This document shows positions 7,913 to 17,087 of a stretch of DNA of 64,000 nt, piece after piece. Positions within the stretch are counted from its first letter, which is position 1. The number at the start of each line of letters is the position of its first letter. The stretch is from Pyrobaculum sp. WP30. Lineage in GTDB: Archaea > Thermoproteota > Thermoprotei > Thermoproteales > Thermoproteaceae. The position numbers and the translations under genes were made by a program. Location: assembly GCA_001189275.1 (NCBI GenBank), contig CP012158.1, positions 1,603,704 through 1,667,703 on the forward strand, read 5' to 3'. Under the pieces are notes generated by a model that worked only from the letters and a program-made list of their open reading frames with translations, had not been told where the DNA came from and ran no database searches.

Positions 7913-9739
7913 GTGGACTACAAGGCGCTTGGCCTCAAAACGGGGCTCGAAATACACATCCAGCTGAACACCCGCCGGAAGCTCTTCTGCCACTGCCCCC
8001 CGGTGTTGAGAGACGACGAGCCCCACTTCAAGCTTGAGAGGAGGCTCCACGTCTCTGTAAGCGAGCTGGGGGCGGTGGACCCGGCGGTGCTGTGGGAGGT
8101 GCGGAAGAGGAGGAAGTATGTGTACGAGGGGTACCGGGACACGACGTGTCTCGTGGAGCTTGACGAGGAGCCGCCCCACATGCCCGACGAGGAGACGCTG
8201 GCGACGGCCGTCGCCGTGGCCAAGCTGTTCAACGCGAAGCTCTTCGACGAGGTCCACGTCATGCGCAAAACAGTGATAGACGGGTCCAACGTCTCCGGCT
8301 TCCAACGCACCATGCTGGTGGCATACGGCGGGAGGGCCAAGATCCTAGGCTACGACATAGGGGTGGAGACCATCGCGCTGGAGGAAGACGCCGCCAGGAA
8401 GATGGGCGAGGAGGGAAAGACCGTGGTATATAGGCTGGACAGGCTCGGGATCCCCCTCATCGAAATCGCCACGGAGCCCATGACCTACACGCCGCAGCAG
8501 GTGGAGGAGGTGGCCTGGGTCATCGGCTACAGCGTCAAGATAACGGGCAAGGCCAAGAGGGGCATAGGCACTGTGAGGCAAGACGTCAACGTCTCCATAG
8601 CCGGGGGCGCCAAGACGGAGATAAAAGGCGTCCCCGACCTCTCCCTAATACCCAAAGTGATCGAATACGAGGCGGCTAGACAGGTAAACCTGCTGAAAAT
8701 AGCCGAGGAGCTGAGGAGGAGAGGCGTCCAGAAGGTGGAGCTCTCCACAGCCGACGTCACAGCCGCCTTCGCCAACAGCAAATCCAAGATAGTCCGCCGA
8801 GTCCTCGACGCGGGAGGCAAGGTAATCGCCGTGAAGGCCCCAGGCTTCCAGAAGCTCCTCGGCTTTGAGGTGCAGCCGGGCCGCCGACTCGGCACAGAGC
8901 TGGCCGACTACGTGAGGGCGTGGACCGAGCTCGGCGGCCTCCTACACAGCGACGAGCTCCCCGGCTACGGCATCACCGCGGAGGAGGTCCGCGACGTGGC
9001 TGGCAGAATAGGGGTGGACAGCTTCGTGCTCCTAATGGGCGTGGAGGAGAAGGAGCTGGAGGAGGCCGCCCGGATCGTGGCCGATAGGCTGAACATGGCG
9101 CCGCTCGGCGTGCCCGAGGAGACCAGGGCCGCGAATCCAGACGGCACAACCAAGTTCCTCCGGCCGAGGCCCGGCGCGGCGAGGATGTATCCAGAGACCG
9201 ACCTCCCGCCCATAAAAATCACCTTTGAGCTGGTGAAGAAAGCCGAGGAGGTGGCCAGGGTCAGCCTAGAGGGGAAGCTGAACGAGCTGGTGTCTATGGG
9301 CCTCAGCAGAGATCTGGCGCTCCAGCTAATCAAGTCGCCGCATCTCGAGAAGTTCGACGAATACGTGGAGAGGTTCAAGTCAGTGCCGCCGCAGCTCATA
9401 GCGACGATACTGCTAAACGTGGCGCGGGCGCTGTCGCGGGAGGGGGTAGAGGTGACGGAGGAGAAGCTTGTCTCGGTGTTTGAGGCCCTGGACAGGGGGG
9501 TGATCACTAAGGAGGCCGTGGAGGATGTCCTGCGGAACATGAAGCCAGGCGAACCCGCAGAGGAGGCGGCCAGGAGGCTCGGGCTGGTGAGGCTCAGCTA
9601 CGACGAGGTAAGGAAGATGGTGGAGGAGGTGGCGAGGGAGGTGGGGAGGGACAAGGCGCTGAGGGAGGTGATGCGGAGGTTCAGGGGGAGGGTCGACGTG
9701 GAGGACGTTAAGCGCGCACTATCTGAGTTATCTATATAA
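7913..9739 (+). CDS. gatE: Glu-tRNA(Gln) amidotransferase subunit E
   Basis: GatE, with GatD, converts Glu-tRNA(Gln) to Gln-tRNA(Gln); this route is specific to archaea. The 608-residue protein has the GatB/GatE opening GLKTGLEIHIQLNT, zinc-site cysteines in FCHCPP, the segment TVRQDVNVSI, the AspRS-like GAD insertion in the middle and a C-terminal helical YqeY-like domain. GTG at 7913 is chosen because a TATA box (tttatatata) lies about 22 nt upstream; the longer frame from 7883 would include that box. GatD and a glutaminyl-tRNA synthetase are not in the window. The nondiscriminating GluRS role fits gltX at 36014-37726. Confidence 0.95.
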   Translation: MDYKALGLKTGLEIHIQLNTRRKLFCHCPPVLRDDEPHFKLERRLHVSVSELGAVDPAVLWEVRKRRKYVYEGYRDTTCLVELDEEPPHMPDEETLATAVAVAKLFNAKLFDEVHVMRKTVIDGSNVSGFQRTMLVAYGGRAKILGYDIGVETIALEEDAARKMGEEGKTVVYRLDRLGIPLIEIATEPMTYTPQQVEEVAWVIGYSVKITGKAKRGIGTVRQDVNVSIAGGAKTEIKGVPDLSLIPKVIEYEAARQVNLLKIAEELRRRGVQKVELSTADVTAAFANSKSKIVRRVLDAGGKVIAVKAPGFQKLLGFEVQPGRRLGTELADYVRAWTELGGLLHSDELPGYGITAEEVRDVAGRIGVDSFVLLMGVEEKELEEAARIVADRLNMAPLGVPEETRAANPDGTTKFLRPRPGAARMYPETDLPPIKITFELVKKAEEVARVSLEGKLNELVSMGLSRDLALQLIKSPHLEKFDEYVERFKSVPPQLIATILLNVARALSREGVEVTEEKLVSVFEALDRGVITKEAVEDVLRNMKPGEPAEEAARRLGLVRLSYDEVRKMVEEVAREVGRDKALREVMRRFRGRVDVEDVKRALSELSI

Positions 9740-9760
9740 GTATCTCTTTTAAGGGTTCCG

Positions 9761-11026
9761 ATGGCGAAAGTATATATTGCGACGGACGTGCTGGGCTTCT
9801 TCGCGGTGGATGAGTCGGGGAACCTCGTGGATAAGGAGCTATACGAGAGAAAGCCGGAGCTCGTAGCTACTAGGCTTCTTGAGCTGGAGAGGTCGAACCC
9901 CGTCCAGGAGTTGCTGAGGTTGGTCGAGAGGCTGAGGGGGAAGGCCGAGAAGATCGTCGTGGAGGACCCGGAGCTCGCCCGCAAACTCGTCGCGGCGGTG
10001 AGGGGGGTCGATATAGTGGCGGAGAGCCCCTCCCCGGTTCTGGTGGCGTTTAGGCAGAACTTCCCCAGGTACCTCCCCACAATTGGCTTGAGCTGGGACG
10101 AGTATGGGAACCTCCTGTTTGAGGTCAGCGACTTAATCACTAGGCTTAAGCTGAGGCAAGCTGTTGAGAAGAGGGACTTATTCATCGGTCAGGCCATAAG
10201 CACGCTAGACGACGTCGACAAGATACTGAACCTGATAGCGTCTAGGATCAGGGAGTGGTACGGCCTACACTTCCCAGAGCTGGAGGAGCTCGTGCGGGAC
10301 AACAAGGAATACGTCAAGATCGTCTACCACATCGGCCACAGGTCTAAAATAGGCGAGGACAGCCTTAGGAAGGTTCTGCCGGACCTCCCCGAGGATAGAG
10401 TAAAGAGAATAGTGGAGGCGGCGAAGAAGAGCATAGGCGCAGAGATGTCGGAATGGGACCTCGACCAGCTCAGGAGCTACGCAGACACCTTCCTCAAGCT
10501 AGACGCGTACAGAGAAAGCCTAGCCACCTACATCGACGAGGCCATGAAGGAGGTGGCGCCCAATATAAGGGAGCTCGTCGGGCCCCTCCTCGGCGCCAGG
10601 CTGATAAAGCTGGCGGGAGGCCTCACGAGGATGGCCTTCCTACCCGCCTCCACCATACAGGTCCTAGGCGCCGAGAAGGCGCTGTTTAGGGCCCTCCGCA
10701 CGGGCGGGAAGCCGCCTAAACACGGCGTCATATTCCAGTACCCGGAGATATTCAGGGCACCGCGGTGGCAGAGAGGCAAGATAGCCAGGGCGCTGGCCGC
10801 CAAGCTGGCAATCGCCGCCAAGGCAGACGCGTTCACGGGCAACTTCATCGCGCCGAGACTCAAGGAGGAGCTGATGAAGAGGATCCAAGAAATAAAGACG
10901 CTCTACGCCAAGCCGCCCCCCAAGGCCCCGCAGCCGCAACCCTCCGCCAAGGCGCCGCCTCCCCCGCCGCCTAGGAGGGGGGAAGGCGGGAGGAGGCCAC
11001 CCCCCAGAAGAGGCGGCCGCCGCTGA
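9761..11026 (+). CDS. nop5: Nop5 (Nop56/58) C/D box RNP core protein
   Basis: Scaffold of archaeal box C/D RNPs that bridges L7Ae-bound guide RNA and fibrillarin for 2'-O-methylation. The N-terminal fibrillarin-binding domain is followed by the coiled coil and the Nop domain with the conserved GAEKALFRALRTGGKPPKHG-type segment near residue 305. The last 40 residues form an unusually Pro/Arg/Gly-rich tail (PPPPPPRRGEGG and RRGGRR) in place of the usual Lys-rich tail. A TATA box (tctatataag) overlaps the gatE stop and lies about 25 nt before the ATG. Fibrillarin follows directly. Confidence 0.96.
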   Translation: MAKVYIATDVLGFFAVDESGNLVDKELYERKPELVATRLLELERSNPVQELLRLVERLRGKAEKIVVEDPELARKLVAAVRGVDIVAESPSPVLVAFRQNFPRYLPTIGLSWDEYGNLLFEVSDLITRLKLRQAVEKRDLFIGQAISTLDDVDKILNLIASRIREWYGLHFPELEELVRDNKEYVKIVYHIGHRSKIGEDSLRKVLPDLPEDRVKRIVEAAKKSIGAEMSEWDLDQLRSYADTFLKLDAYRESLATYIDEAMKEVAPNIRELVGPLLGARLIKLAGGLTRMAFLPASTIQVLGAEKALFRALRTGGKPPKHGVIFQYPEIFRAPRWQRGKIARALAAKLAIAAKADAFTGNFIAPRLKEELMKRIQEIKTLYAKPPPKAPQPQPSAKAPPPPPPRRGEGGRRPPPRRGGRR

Positions 11027-11073
11027 AGGGCTTTTTCGCATTAAATTTATAAACCGCGAGATAGGGCTTTGCC

Positions 11074-11781
11074 ATGTCTATTGAAGTGGTGGACGTCAGA
11101 CCCCATGAGCATCACTACGGCGTATACATCATCAAGTTCGAGGACGGGTCGGAAAGACTCGCCACGAGGAACCTGACGCCTGGCAAAAGGGTATACGGCG
11201 AGAGACTCGTCAAGTGGGGGGGCGCGGAGTACAGGGAGTGGAACCCCTACCGCTCAAAGCTCGCCGCCGCGATAGCCAACGGCCTAAAGTACGTCCCAAT
11301 ACAGGAGGGCACGCATATACTCTACCTGGGCGCGGCCTCAGGCACAACTCCCAGCCACATGAGCGACATCGTTGGGGATAAGGGGTTGATATACTCCGTC
11401 GAGTTCTCCCCCCGCGTCTTCAGGGAATTCATGGAGAAGCTCGTGGACCAGGGGAGGAGAAACGTGGTTCCCATCCTCGGCGACGCCAGATTCCCATATC
11501 AATACGCCCACTACGTAAAAGGCGTAGACGTGGCCTACATCGACGTGGCCCAGCCAGCGCAGGCCAAGATCCTAGCCGACAACGCGGACTACTTCCTCAA
11601 ACCCGGAGGACACGTAATGCTGGTGATAAAGGCCATGAGCATAGACGTAACAGCCCCAGCCACAGAGACGTTTAAACAAGAAACCAACACGCTGAAGGAG
11701 AGGGGCTTCGACATACTAGAAGTCGTCCACCTAGAGCCCTACGACACAGCCCACGCGATGGTCGTAGCAAAAAAGAAGTAA
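11074..11781 (+). CDS. flpA: Fibrillarin, C/D RNP 2'-O-methyltransferase
   Basis: The catalytic subunit of box C/D RNPs. Its 235 residues match archaeal fibrillarin, with the conserved [27 protein letters not shown] region, SAM motif [20 protein letters not shown], the VEFSPR strand-2 end, and [13 protein letters not shown]. It lies 47 nt after nop5 but has its own strong TATA box (aaatttataaac) about 25 nt before the ATG, so it can be transcribed alone as well as with nop5. Confidence 0.97.
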   Translation: MSIEVVDVRPHEHHYGVYIIKFEDGSERLATRNLTPGKRVYGERLVKWGGAEYREWNPYRSKLAAAIANGLKYVPIQEGTHILYLGAASGTTPSHMSDIVGDKGLIYSVEFSPRVFREFMEKLVDQGRRNVVPILGDARFPYQYAHYVKGVDVAYIDVAQPAQAKILADNADYFLKPGGHVMLVIKAMSIDVTAPATETFKQETNTLKERGFDILEVVHLEPYDTAHAMVVAKKK

Positions 11782-11787
11782 GAAGTC

Positions 11788-12837
11788 TTAGGTCCTCAAG
11801 TATTCATCCACAAACTGGGCCGCCCTCATCCCCGAGGCGAGGGCCTTGCCGATAAGCGAGGGCCCCGTAGCCACATCGCCGGCGGCGAAGACGCCCCGGC
11901 GCGTCGTCTGCATATTCTTCTCGTCAACCTTTATCGTGCCGTCTGGGTTGAACTCGATCCCGAGGCAGGTTCCCGGCGGCGTTGGCTCCTCTCCTACGGC
12001 CACCAACACGGTGTCGAACTCCTCCTCAAACTCGCTACCGGGGATAGGTTCAGGCCTAGGCCTCCCCGACTTATCTGGGGCGCCTAGCTTCATCTTAACA
12101 AACCTAACTCTCTCCAGCCTGTCCCTGCCGAGAAACGCAACGGGGTTCAGAAGCTCCCTAAACTCTACGCCCTTGGCTATCAGCTCCGTCTCTATGGTCC
12201 TCTTGCCCGCCGGCGCCTCGTTGATGGTGCGTCTATAGGCCATCACGACCTTCTCGGCGCCTTGTAGCTTGGCCTCAAGGGCGGCGTCTACAGCAGTCAA
12301 GCCGCCGCCGACCACAAGCACTTTCTTCCCCGTTGGGTACACCTTATCCTTCGGCAGATACCCCAGCTGGTGGGCGTAGATCCTAAATAGGTAGTCCAAG
12401 GCCTTGTGCACGCCCGGCAGATCCTCCCCCGGCACGTTAAGCGACCTGCTCCTCCACGTCCCTGTGGTTATCACAACGGCGTCGTACCTCTCTACAAGGT
12501 CTTTCAAGTCCACGAAGTTTTTGACCAGCAACAACGCCTCGTGTTCATGAGGCTTCTCGCCGCAGTAGACAAAGGTAGATGTGTAGAACCTGGCCCCGGC
12601 CTCCACTAGCTCTTTAACGCCCTCTCTCACGCCCTCGCGGGGGACTCTAAAAGGCGGTATGCCGAAGATAAGCAACCCCCCGGGCTCGGGAAGCGCGTCG
12701 TATATATGCACCTCGTGGCCGCTACACAGCAGTATGCCCGCTGCGCCAAGCCCCGCAGGCCCAGCGCCTACGATAGCCACCTTCTTGCCGGTAGGCGGCT
12801 TCTTCGTGTTGGGCCTACACCTAAGCAGGAACTTCAT
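11788..12837 (-). CDS. GltD-like FAD/NAD(P)H oxidoreductase
   Basis: A flavoprotein of 349 residues with two dinucleotide-binding motifs: VAIVGAGPAGLGAAG for FAD near residue 20 and VLVVGGGLTAVDAALEA for NAD(P) near 175, and the closing FAD motif GVFAAGDVATGPSLIGKAL. It resembles the glutamate synthase small-subunit/sulfide dehydrogenase group but lacks the N-terminal iron-sulfur domain and no large glutamate synthase subunit is nearby. It probably transfers electrons between NAD(P)H and an unidentified partner such as ferredoxin. A reverse-strand TATA box (cttataagg) about 25 nt upstream supports the ATG at 12837. Confidence 0.85.
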   Translation of the reverse strand: MKFLLRCRPNTKKPPTGKKVAIVGAGPAGLGAAGILLCSGHEVHIYDALPEPGGLLIFGIPPFRVPREGVREGVKELVEAGARFYTSTFVYCGEKPHEHEALLLVKNFVDLKDLVERYDAVVITTGTWRSRSLNVPGEDLPGVHKALDYLFRIYAHQLGYLPKDKVYPTGKKVLVVGGGLTAVDAALEAKLQGAEKVVMAYRRTINEAPAGKRTIETELIAKGVEFRELLNPVAFLGRDRLERVRFVKMKLGAPDKSGRPRPEPIPGSEFEEEFDTVLVAVGEEPTPPGTCLGIEFNPDGTIKVDEKNMQTTRRGVFAAGDVATGPSLIGKALASGMRAAQFVDEYLRT

Positions 12838-12909
12838 AAGGCCCTAAAAGACCGGCCTTATAAGTTGTGGAAAACCTATTATCAATTTAAATTACTGCAT
12901 CTGTCGAAA

Positions 12910-13464
12910 TCAACAAATCTTTTTCGAAAACCTAGCCCCCAAGGAGGTGCATACGAAATCCAAGCTTATCCTAACCGCGTCGTTTACGGAGAGATAAGTC
13001 GTGTCCAGCACGAGGTCGAAGATGGAGAGGTCTCCGATGTCTATGCCGTAGATGGATAGGTACCTCCTCCGGTTGAGCTCCTCCCTGTCTCTCACCTCGC
13101 GCAGTGCCTCCTCGAGGCTCTTCCCGTCGCGGATCGCCACACGCCTGGCCCGCATCTCCCTAGACGCCTTTAGGTAGATGCAGAGATCTGCGTAGGGCCT
13201 CACAACCCACGCCGCCAGATGTCCCTCAAGCACCACGTCGCCGTTTTTCGCAAGCTCCACAGCCATGGCGTCAATCTTCCTGTCGATCTCCGGGTTAGCC
13301 TCGGCGTATTTATGAAACTCGACGAAGTCCATGCCGGACTTCTCGGCTAGTTCTCTAAATAGTGAGCCGGAGGAGACGAGGGGCACCTTCAAAACCCGCG
13401 CCAGCTCCCTCGCAATGGTGGTCTTCCCGCTACCGGGTTGCCCCGAAACCGCGACGACAACCAT
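12910..13464 (-). CDS. cmk: Cytidylate kinase, archaeal type
   Basis: Phosphorylates CMP (and dCMP) with ATP. It has the P-loop SGQPGSGKTT (7-16), the substrate strand VSSGSLFRELAE, the LEGHLAAW segment and an Arg-rich lid (RMARRVAIRDGK-like, here MRARRVAIRDGKS). The 184-residue length is that of archaeal Cmk rather than the longer bacterial enzyme. It lies 6 nt after the L34e gene on the same strand; this linkage is a familiar archaeal arrangement. Confidence 0.93.
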   Translation of the reverse strand: MVVVAVSGQPGSGKTTIARELARVLKVPLVSSGSLFRELAEKSGMDFVEFHKYAEANPEIDRKIDAMAVELAKNGDVVLEGHLAAWVVRPYADLCIYLKASREMRARRVAIRDGKSLEEALREVRDREELNRRRYLSIYGIDIGDLSIFDLVLDTTYLSVNDAVRISLDFVCTSLGARFSKKIC

Positions 13465-13470
13465 TACTCC

Positions 13471-13725
13471 TTACTTCCTCACTGCCAGCCTAAGCGCACG
13501 CGCCAGCACCTTATGTGAATAAACCCCACCATACGGCCTCCGGGGAGCTCTTATAGACACGCCGAACCTATACACCCTCATGTTCATGCCGCCAAGCTGT
13601 AGCCCAGTCACCGGACACCGCGGAACCCCCTTAGCCCTCTTTTCGTACCGCGTCGCCGTCCTCCCGCCGGGCCTTTTCACCTCCACTCTCCTAAGCCTTC
13701 GAGAACGCTGTGCCGGGCGAGGCAT
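13471..13725 (-). CDS. rpl34e: Ribosomal protein L34e
   Basis: An 84-residue basic ribosomal protein of the archaeal/eukaryotic large subunit. It opens with [20 protein letters not shown] and has the conserved [12 protein letters not shown] turn; only one cysteine of the zinc-finger pattern of other L34e proteins is kept. The ATG at 13725 is the right start: a TATA box (gcttaaaaac, reverse strand) lies about 25 nt upstream, while the long upstream extension in the same frame is spurious. It is divergent from the aEF1A gene and co-directional with cmk. Confidence 0.95.
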   Translation of the reverse strand: MPRPAQRSRRLRRVEVKRPGGRTATRYEKRAKGVPRCPVTGLQLGGMNMRVYRFGVSIRAPRRPYGGVYSHKVLARALRLAVRK

Positions 13726-13798
13726 GGCAGATCGAACAGACCAGTTTTTAAGCCTTTGGAGATTCGAAAAATTTATAAGACTACAGATAACGACGCCT

Positions 13799-15133
13799 AT
13801 GCCATCGATAGTACTGCCACCAAAACCTACGGCCCTACAGAAGCCGCACTTGAACTTGGCAGTGGTGGGCCACGTCGACAACGGCAAGTCGACGCTGGTA
13901 GGGCGAGTGCTATACGAGACGGGCTACGTCGATGAGAAGGCTTTCAAAGAAATTGAGGAGATGGCTAAAAAGATGGGTAAGGAGGACTTCGCCTTCGCCT
14001 GGATCCTCGACAGGTTTAAAGAGGAGCGCGAGCGCGGCGTCACCATCGAGGCCACACACGTGGGCTTCGAAACCAGCAAGCTGTTCATAACCATCATCGA
14101 TCTGCCGGGCCACCGCGACTTCGTGAAAAACATGATCGTAGGCGCCAGCCAGGCGGACGCCGCCCTCTTCGTCATATCGGCGCGCCCGGGCGAGTTCGAG
14201 GCGGCCATCGGCCCCCAGGGGCAGGGCAGGGAGCACCTCTTCCTCATCAGAACCCTCGGCATTCAGCAACTGGTCGTCGCCGTAAACAAGATGGACGTAG
14301 TGAACTACGACCAGAAGAGATATGAACAAGTCAAGGCCGAGGTGTCGAAGTTGATGAAGTTGCTTGGCTACGATCCAAGCAAAATTCACTTCGTACCGGT
14401 TAGCGCGGCAAAAGGCGACAACGTCAAATCGAAGTCCCCCAACACGCCGTGGTACAACGGGCCTACCCTGCTCGAGGTCCTCGACACGTTCCAGCCGCCT
14501 CCAAGGCCGACTGACAAGCCGCTTAGGATGCCGATACAAGACGTCTTCACAATAACCGGCGCAGGCACCGTAGTCGTCGGCCGCGTGGAAACCGGCGTGT
14601 TGAAGGCAGGTGATAAAGTGGTGGTGGTGCCTCCTGCGAAGGTCGGCGACGTTAGGTCGATAGAGACGCACCACATGAAGCTTGAGCAGGCCCAGCCGGG
14701 CGACAACGTGGGCGTAAACGTGAGGGGTATCGGTAAGGAGGATGTGAAGCGTGGCGACGTGTTGGGTAGAGCCGACAACATACCCACGGTGGCTGAGGAG
14801 ATCGTGGCGCGCATCGTGGTGTTGTGGCACCCGACCGCCATCGGGCCCGGCTACGCACCGGTTATGCACATCCACACAGCCACCGTGCCGGTCCAGATCA
14901 CAGAGCTGATCAGCAAGCTGGATCCGCGCACCGGCCAGGCGGTGGAGCAGAAGCCGCAGTTCATCAAGCAAGGCGACGTCGCGCTCGTGAAGATAAAGCC
15001 CCTGAAGCCCGTCGTGGCTGAGAAGTTCAGCGACTTCCCGGCACTTGGCCGCTTCGCGCTCCGCGACATGGGCCGCACAATTGCCGCCGGCCAGATAATT
15101 GAGGTGAAGCCTGCCCAGGTGCAGATAAAGTAA
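13799..15133 (+). CDS. tuf: Translation elongation factor 1-alpha (aEF1A)
   Basis: The GTPase that delivers aminoacyl-tRNA to the ribosome. Its 444 residues carry G1 GHVDNGKST, the switch region with GVTIEATH, G3 DLPGHRDF, G4 NKMD and G5 SAAKGD, followed by two beta-barrel domains. The ATG at 13799 is supported by a TATA box (aatttataag) 25 nt upstream and by the usual N terminus; an upstream in-frame extension overlapping L34e is not real. The stop codon forms part of a perfect inverted repeat shared with the convergent herA gene. Confidence 0.98.
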   Translation: MPSIVLPPKPTALQKPHLNLAVVGHVDNGKSTLVGRVLYETGYVDEKAFKEIEEMAKKMGKEDFAFAWILDRFKEERERGVTIEATHVGFETSKLFITIIDLPGHRDFVKNMIVGASQADAALFVISARPGEFEAAIGPQGQGREHLFLIRTLGIQQLVVAVNKMDVVNYDQKRYEQVKAEVSKLMKLLGYDPSKIHFVPVSAAKGDNVKSKSPNTPWYNGPTLLEVLDTFQPPPRPTDKPLRMPIQDVFTITGAGTVVVGRVETGVLKAGDKVVVVPPAKVGDVRSIETHHMKLEQAQPGDNVGVNVRGIGKEDVKRGDVLGRADNIPTVAEEIVARIVVLWHPTAIGPGYAPVMHIHTATVPVQITELISKLDPRTGQAVEQKPQFIKQGDVALVKIKPLKPVVAEKFSDFPALGRFALRDMGRTIAAGQIIEVKPAQVQIK

Positions 15134-15149
15134 CGGCTTTTTGCCGTTA
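15131..15149. terminator. Palindromic hairpin spanning two convergent stop codons
   Basis: TAACGGC (15131-15137), a TTTTT loop, then GCCGTTA (15143-15149): a perfect 7-bp inverted repeat. The left arm begins with the TAA stop of aEF1A and the right arm ends with the complement of the TAA stop of herA. Being symmetric with a T/A loop, it could end transcription in both directions. A termination role is inference; archaeal termination relies mainly on U-tracts, and the T-rich run at 15157-15170 just beyond would assist the forward transcript. Confidence 0.55.
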
Positions 15150-16724
15150 GTCTCTTTCTTCCTTTATTAGCTTGGGGGTTGTCCCGCCGTGGTGCGTCCA
15201 TCTTTGATCTACTGTTATTAGAAGCGGCGCTGGTACTGATACGCCGGTTATCAACGCCTCTGTCTCGTCTAGAGTTCTAAGAGGTCTTGGGTCGTCTAGA
15301 TGTTCTGCCACTGACGTTACATACTTAAGGTCGTTTGGGTTTATCATCCGTTTGAAAATCTGCGTCATTGCTTGAGAGGCTACGTCTTGATCCAACTTGG
15401 CTGGTCTCTGTGTTATGAGGCAGAGACCCAGCCCGAATTTTCTGCCTTCTCTGGCTATTTTCGCGACGTAGCTTCTGCTGACGGCGGACGCCGCGGCGGG
15501 GGCGAAGTTGTGGGCCTCCTCTACCACTATGAAGGTGGTGAGGTTTTTTCTCTGGGTGGCGGCCCGGTAGAGCTGGTCTAGGAGGACCGCTAGGAATATC
15601 TGCTGGTCGAGGGTGTCCAGTCCAGACACGTCGAAGATGTGGATGGCAGGCGTCGTGGTGTAGGTGTGGGGGTCTATCAGCTTGAGGGGCTCGCCTTGGT
15701 AGGCGTCTCCGTATCTGGTGAGGAACAGGGGTCTTGCGTAGAGGAGGGATCTCAGCCGGCCCTCCAGCCCGCGTAGGGCCATCTCGCCGGCGTAGCCGGG
15801 GGGCGCGGCGTGTTTCCCGCCTTCTATGACCTCTCTTATGAGTTCCTCCGCCGTGGTGAGGGGTTGCCTCTCGCCGTAGCTGGTGGCGGTCTGCCACCCC
15901 TCCTCGAGGATCCTCCTCTGGGCGTCGGTGAGCCCGTAGAGGGTGTCCAGTATCTTCTCCAGGGTGCGTAGGGGGAGGCTTCTGGGGTTTATGCCTACCC
16001 TGGTGTACGTGCGGGGTCTGCCGTATCTGCGCCTGAAGGCGTCGTCCACCGGCCCCACGTCTACCTTCCCCACTACGTAGATCTTGGTTTTCTCGGCGAC
16101 TGCGGCGCCTTCCTCCCTGAGGGGGTTCGACATGGCTGAGTACTCGCCGTGTGGGTCTACGACTAGTATGGGTATGCTTAACATGCTTAGCCTCTCTATA
16201 ATGACGCCGGCTAGCCAGCTTTTGCCCGCGCCTGTGCTGGCGAGTATGGCGCAGTGGTGTGTGACGAGCTTCTCGGCGTCTATCTTGGCGTCTATCTCGG
16301 TGCCTCTAACCTTGCCTATGGTGATGTATGTGCCCTCCTCCGGCGGCGAGAAGAACTCCTCCAGCTCCTGCTCCGTGGTTTTGTAGACGTATGTCAGAGG
16401 CTTCACGGGCTTCTGGGGTCTGTAGATCTTCCGCCCCCTCCTGGCGCCCAGCACAACGGCCTTGGCCTCGGTGTAGTAGAGGGCCTCCTCTATGCCGAGG
16501 GTTTCCTTGATCTCCTTTACGGTTTCCTCCACGTCGAATTGCGCGATGAGGCGGGGGTCGGTGGCGGCGTTTCTGTACCTAAGCGCCGCCACCCGGGAGA
16601 TCACACGCATCCCGTCTATCTCGGTGGCGACGAAGGAGCCCACGTCGAGCTCCACGCCTTGGAAGGGCTTGAATATGTAATGATATATAGAAGGCGCCTT
16701 GATGACTATCCCTATCCGCTCCAC
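15147..16724 (-). CDS. herA: HerA-family DNA helicase/translocase
   Basis: A hexameric ATPase that works with NurA, Mre11 and Rad50 in DNA end resection. It has an N-terminal HAS-barrel-like region, Walker A ASTGAGKS (162-169), the HPHGEY-like strand VDPHGEYS, Walker B with FIVVEEAHNF near residue 395, and the late ITQRPAKLD motif. At 525 residues it is of normal size. The GTG start at 16724 is preceded by a TATA box (cttaaatta) about 23 nt upstream. NurA, Mre11 and Rad50 are not seen in this window, so the gene is detached from its usual partners. Confidence 0.92.
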   Translation of the reverse strand: MERIGIVIKAPSIYHYIFKPFQGVELDVGSFVATEIDGMRVISRVAALRYRNAATDPRLIAQFDVEETVKEIKETLGIEEALYYTEAKAVVLGARRGRKIYRPQKPVKPLTYVYKTTEQELEEFFSPPEEGTYITIGKVRGTEIDAKIDAEKLVTHHCAILASTGAGKSWLAGVIIERLSMLSIPILVVDPHGEYSAMSNPLREEGAAVAEKTKIYVVGKVDVGPVDDAFRRRYGRPRTYTRVGINPRSLPLRTLEKILDTLYGLTDAQRRILEEGWQTATSYGERQPLTTAEELIREVIEGGKHAAPPGYAGEMALRGLEGRLRSLLYARPLFLTRYGDAYQGEPLKLIDPHTYTTTPAIHIFDVSGLDTLDQQIFLAVLLDQLYRAATQRKNLTTFIVVEEAHNFAPAAASAVSRSYVAKIAREGRKFGLGLCLITQRPAKLDQDVASQAMTQIFKRMINPNDLKYVTSVAEHLDDPRPLRTLDETEALITGVSVPAPLLITVDQRWTHHGGTTPKLIKEERD

Positions 16725-16762
16725 CTATCTGTGTGTGTAGCGTAATTTAAGCCCAAGGCGCG

Positions 16763-17068
16763 TTAGGATGTAATCTTCTTCACAGCGTCAATTAAGGGGG
16801 CGGGGTCCGTTATGTACGTGTGGCCGTTTCTGTCTATTATCTCGGCTCTGTCTTCGTATATATGTACGGTGTAGAGAGGCGGGTCCACCCTCACGAAGTG
16901 CTCCACTGGAAAGGCCCTCCTGACGAAGCCGTCTGCGTCGACGTATATCTTTACGAGGTGGTCTTCGTGTTGCACCACGGCCTCGTGGAGACCTCCGACG
17001 GGCTCCTTCTCGGTCTTCAGCTGGATGTTGAGCTCCTTGCCGCATACGGGGCATCTGAACTTAGCCAC
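16763..17068 (-). CDS. Small protein with a single CxxC knuckle
   Basis: A 101-residue protein I do not recognise. The N terminus KFRCPVCGKELN is a half zinc-ribbon, and the rest is strand-rich with repeated short beta segments (VKIYVDADGFVRRAF, YTVHIYEDRAEIID). With only one CxxC it may dimerise around a metal, or the knuckle may be relict. It starts on GTG with a TATA box (ctttaaaaac) about 24 nt upstream and ends just before herA on the same strand. Function unknown. Confidence 0.75.
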   Translation of the reverse strand: MAKFRCPVCGKELNIQLKTEKEPVGGLHEAVVQHEDHLVKIYVDADGFVRRAFPVEHFVRVDPPLYTVHIYEDRAEIIDRNGHTYITDPAPLIDAVKKITS

Positions 17069-17087
17069 GTAGTTAATGGGGCGGTTT

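Noticed and set aside
13580-13798. 73-codon N-terminal extension of aEF1A
   Set aside because: The family start is [11 protein letters not shown], with a TATA box 25 nt upstream; the extension is antisense to L34e.
13726-13887. 54-codon N-terminal extension of L34e
   Set aside because: It is antisense to aEF1A and includes the promoter region of both genes.
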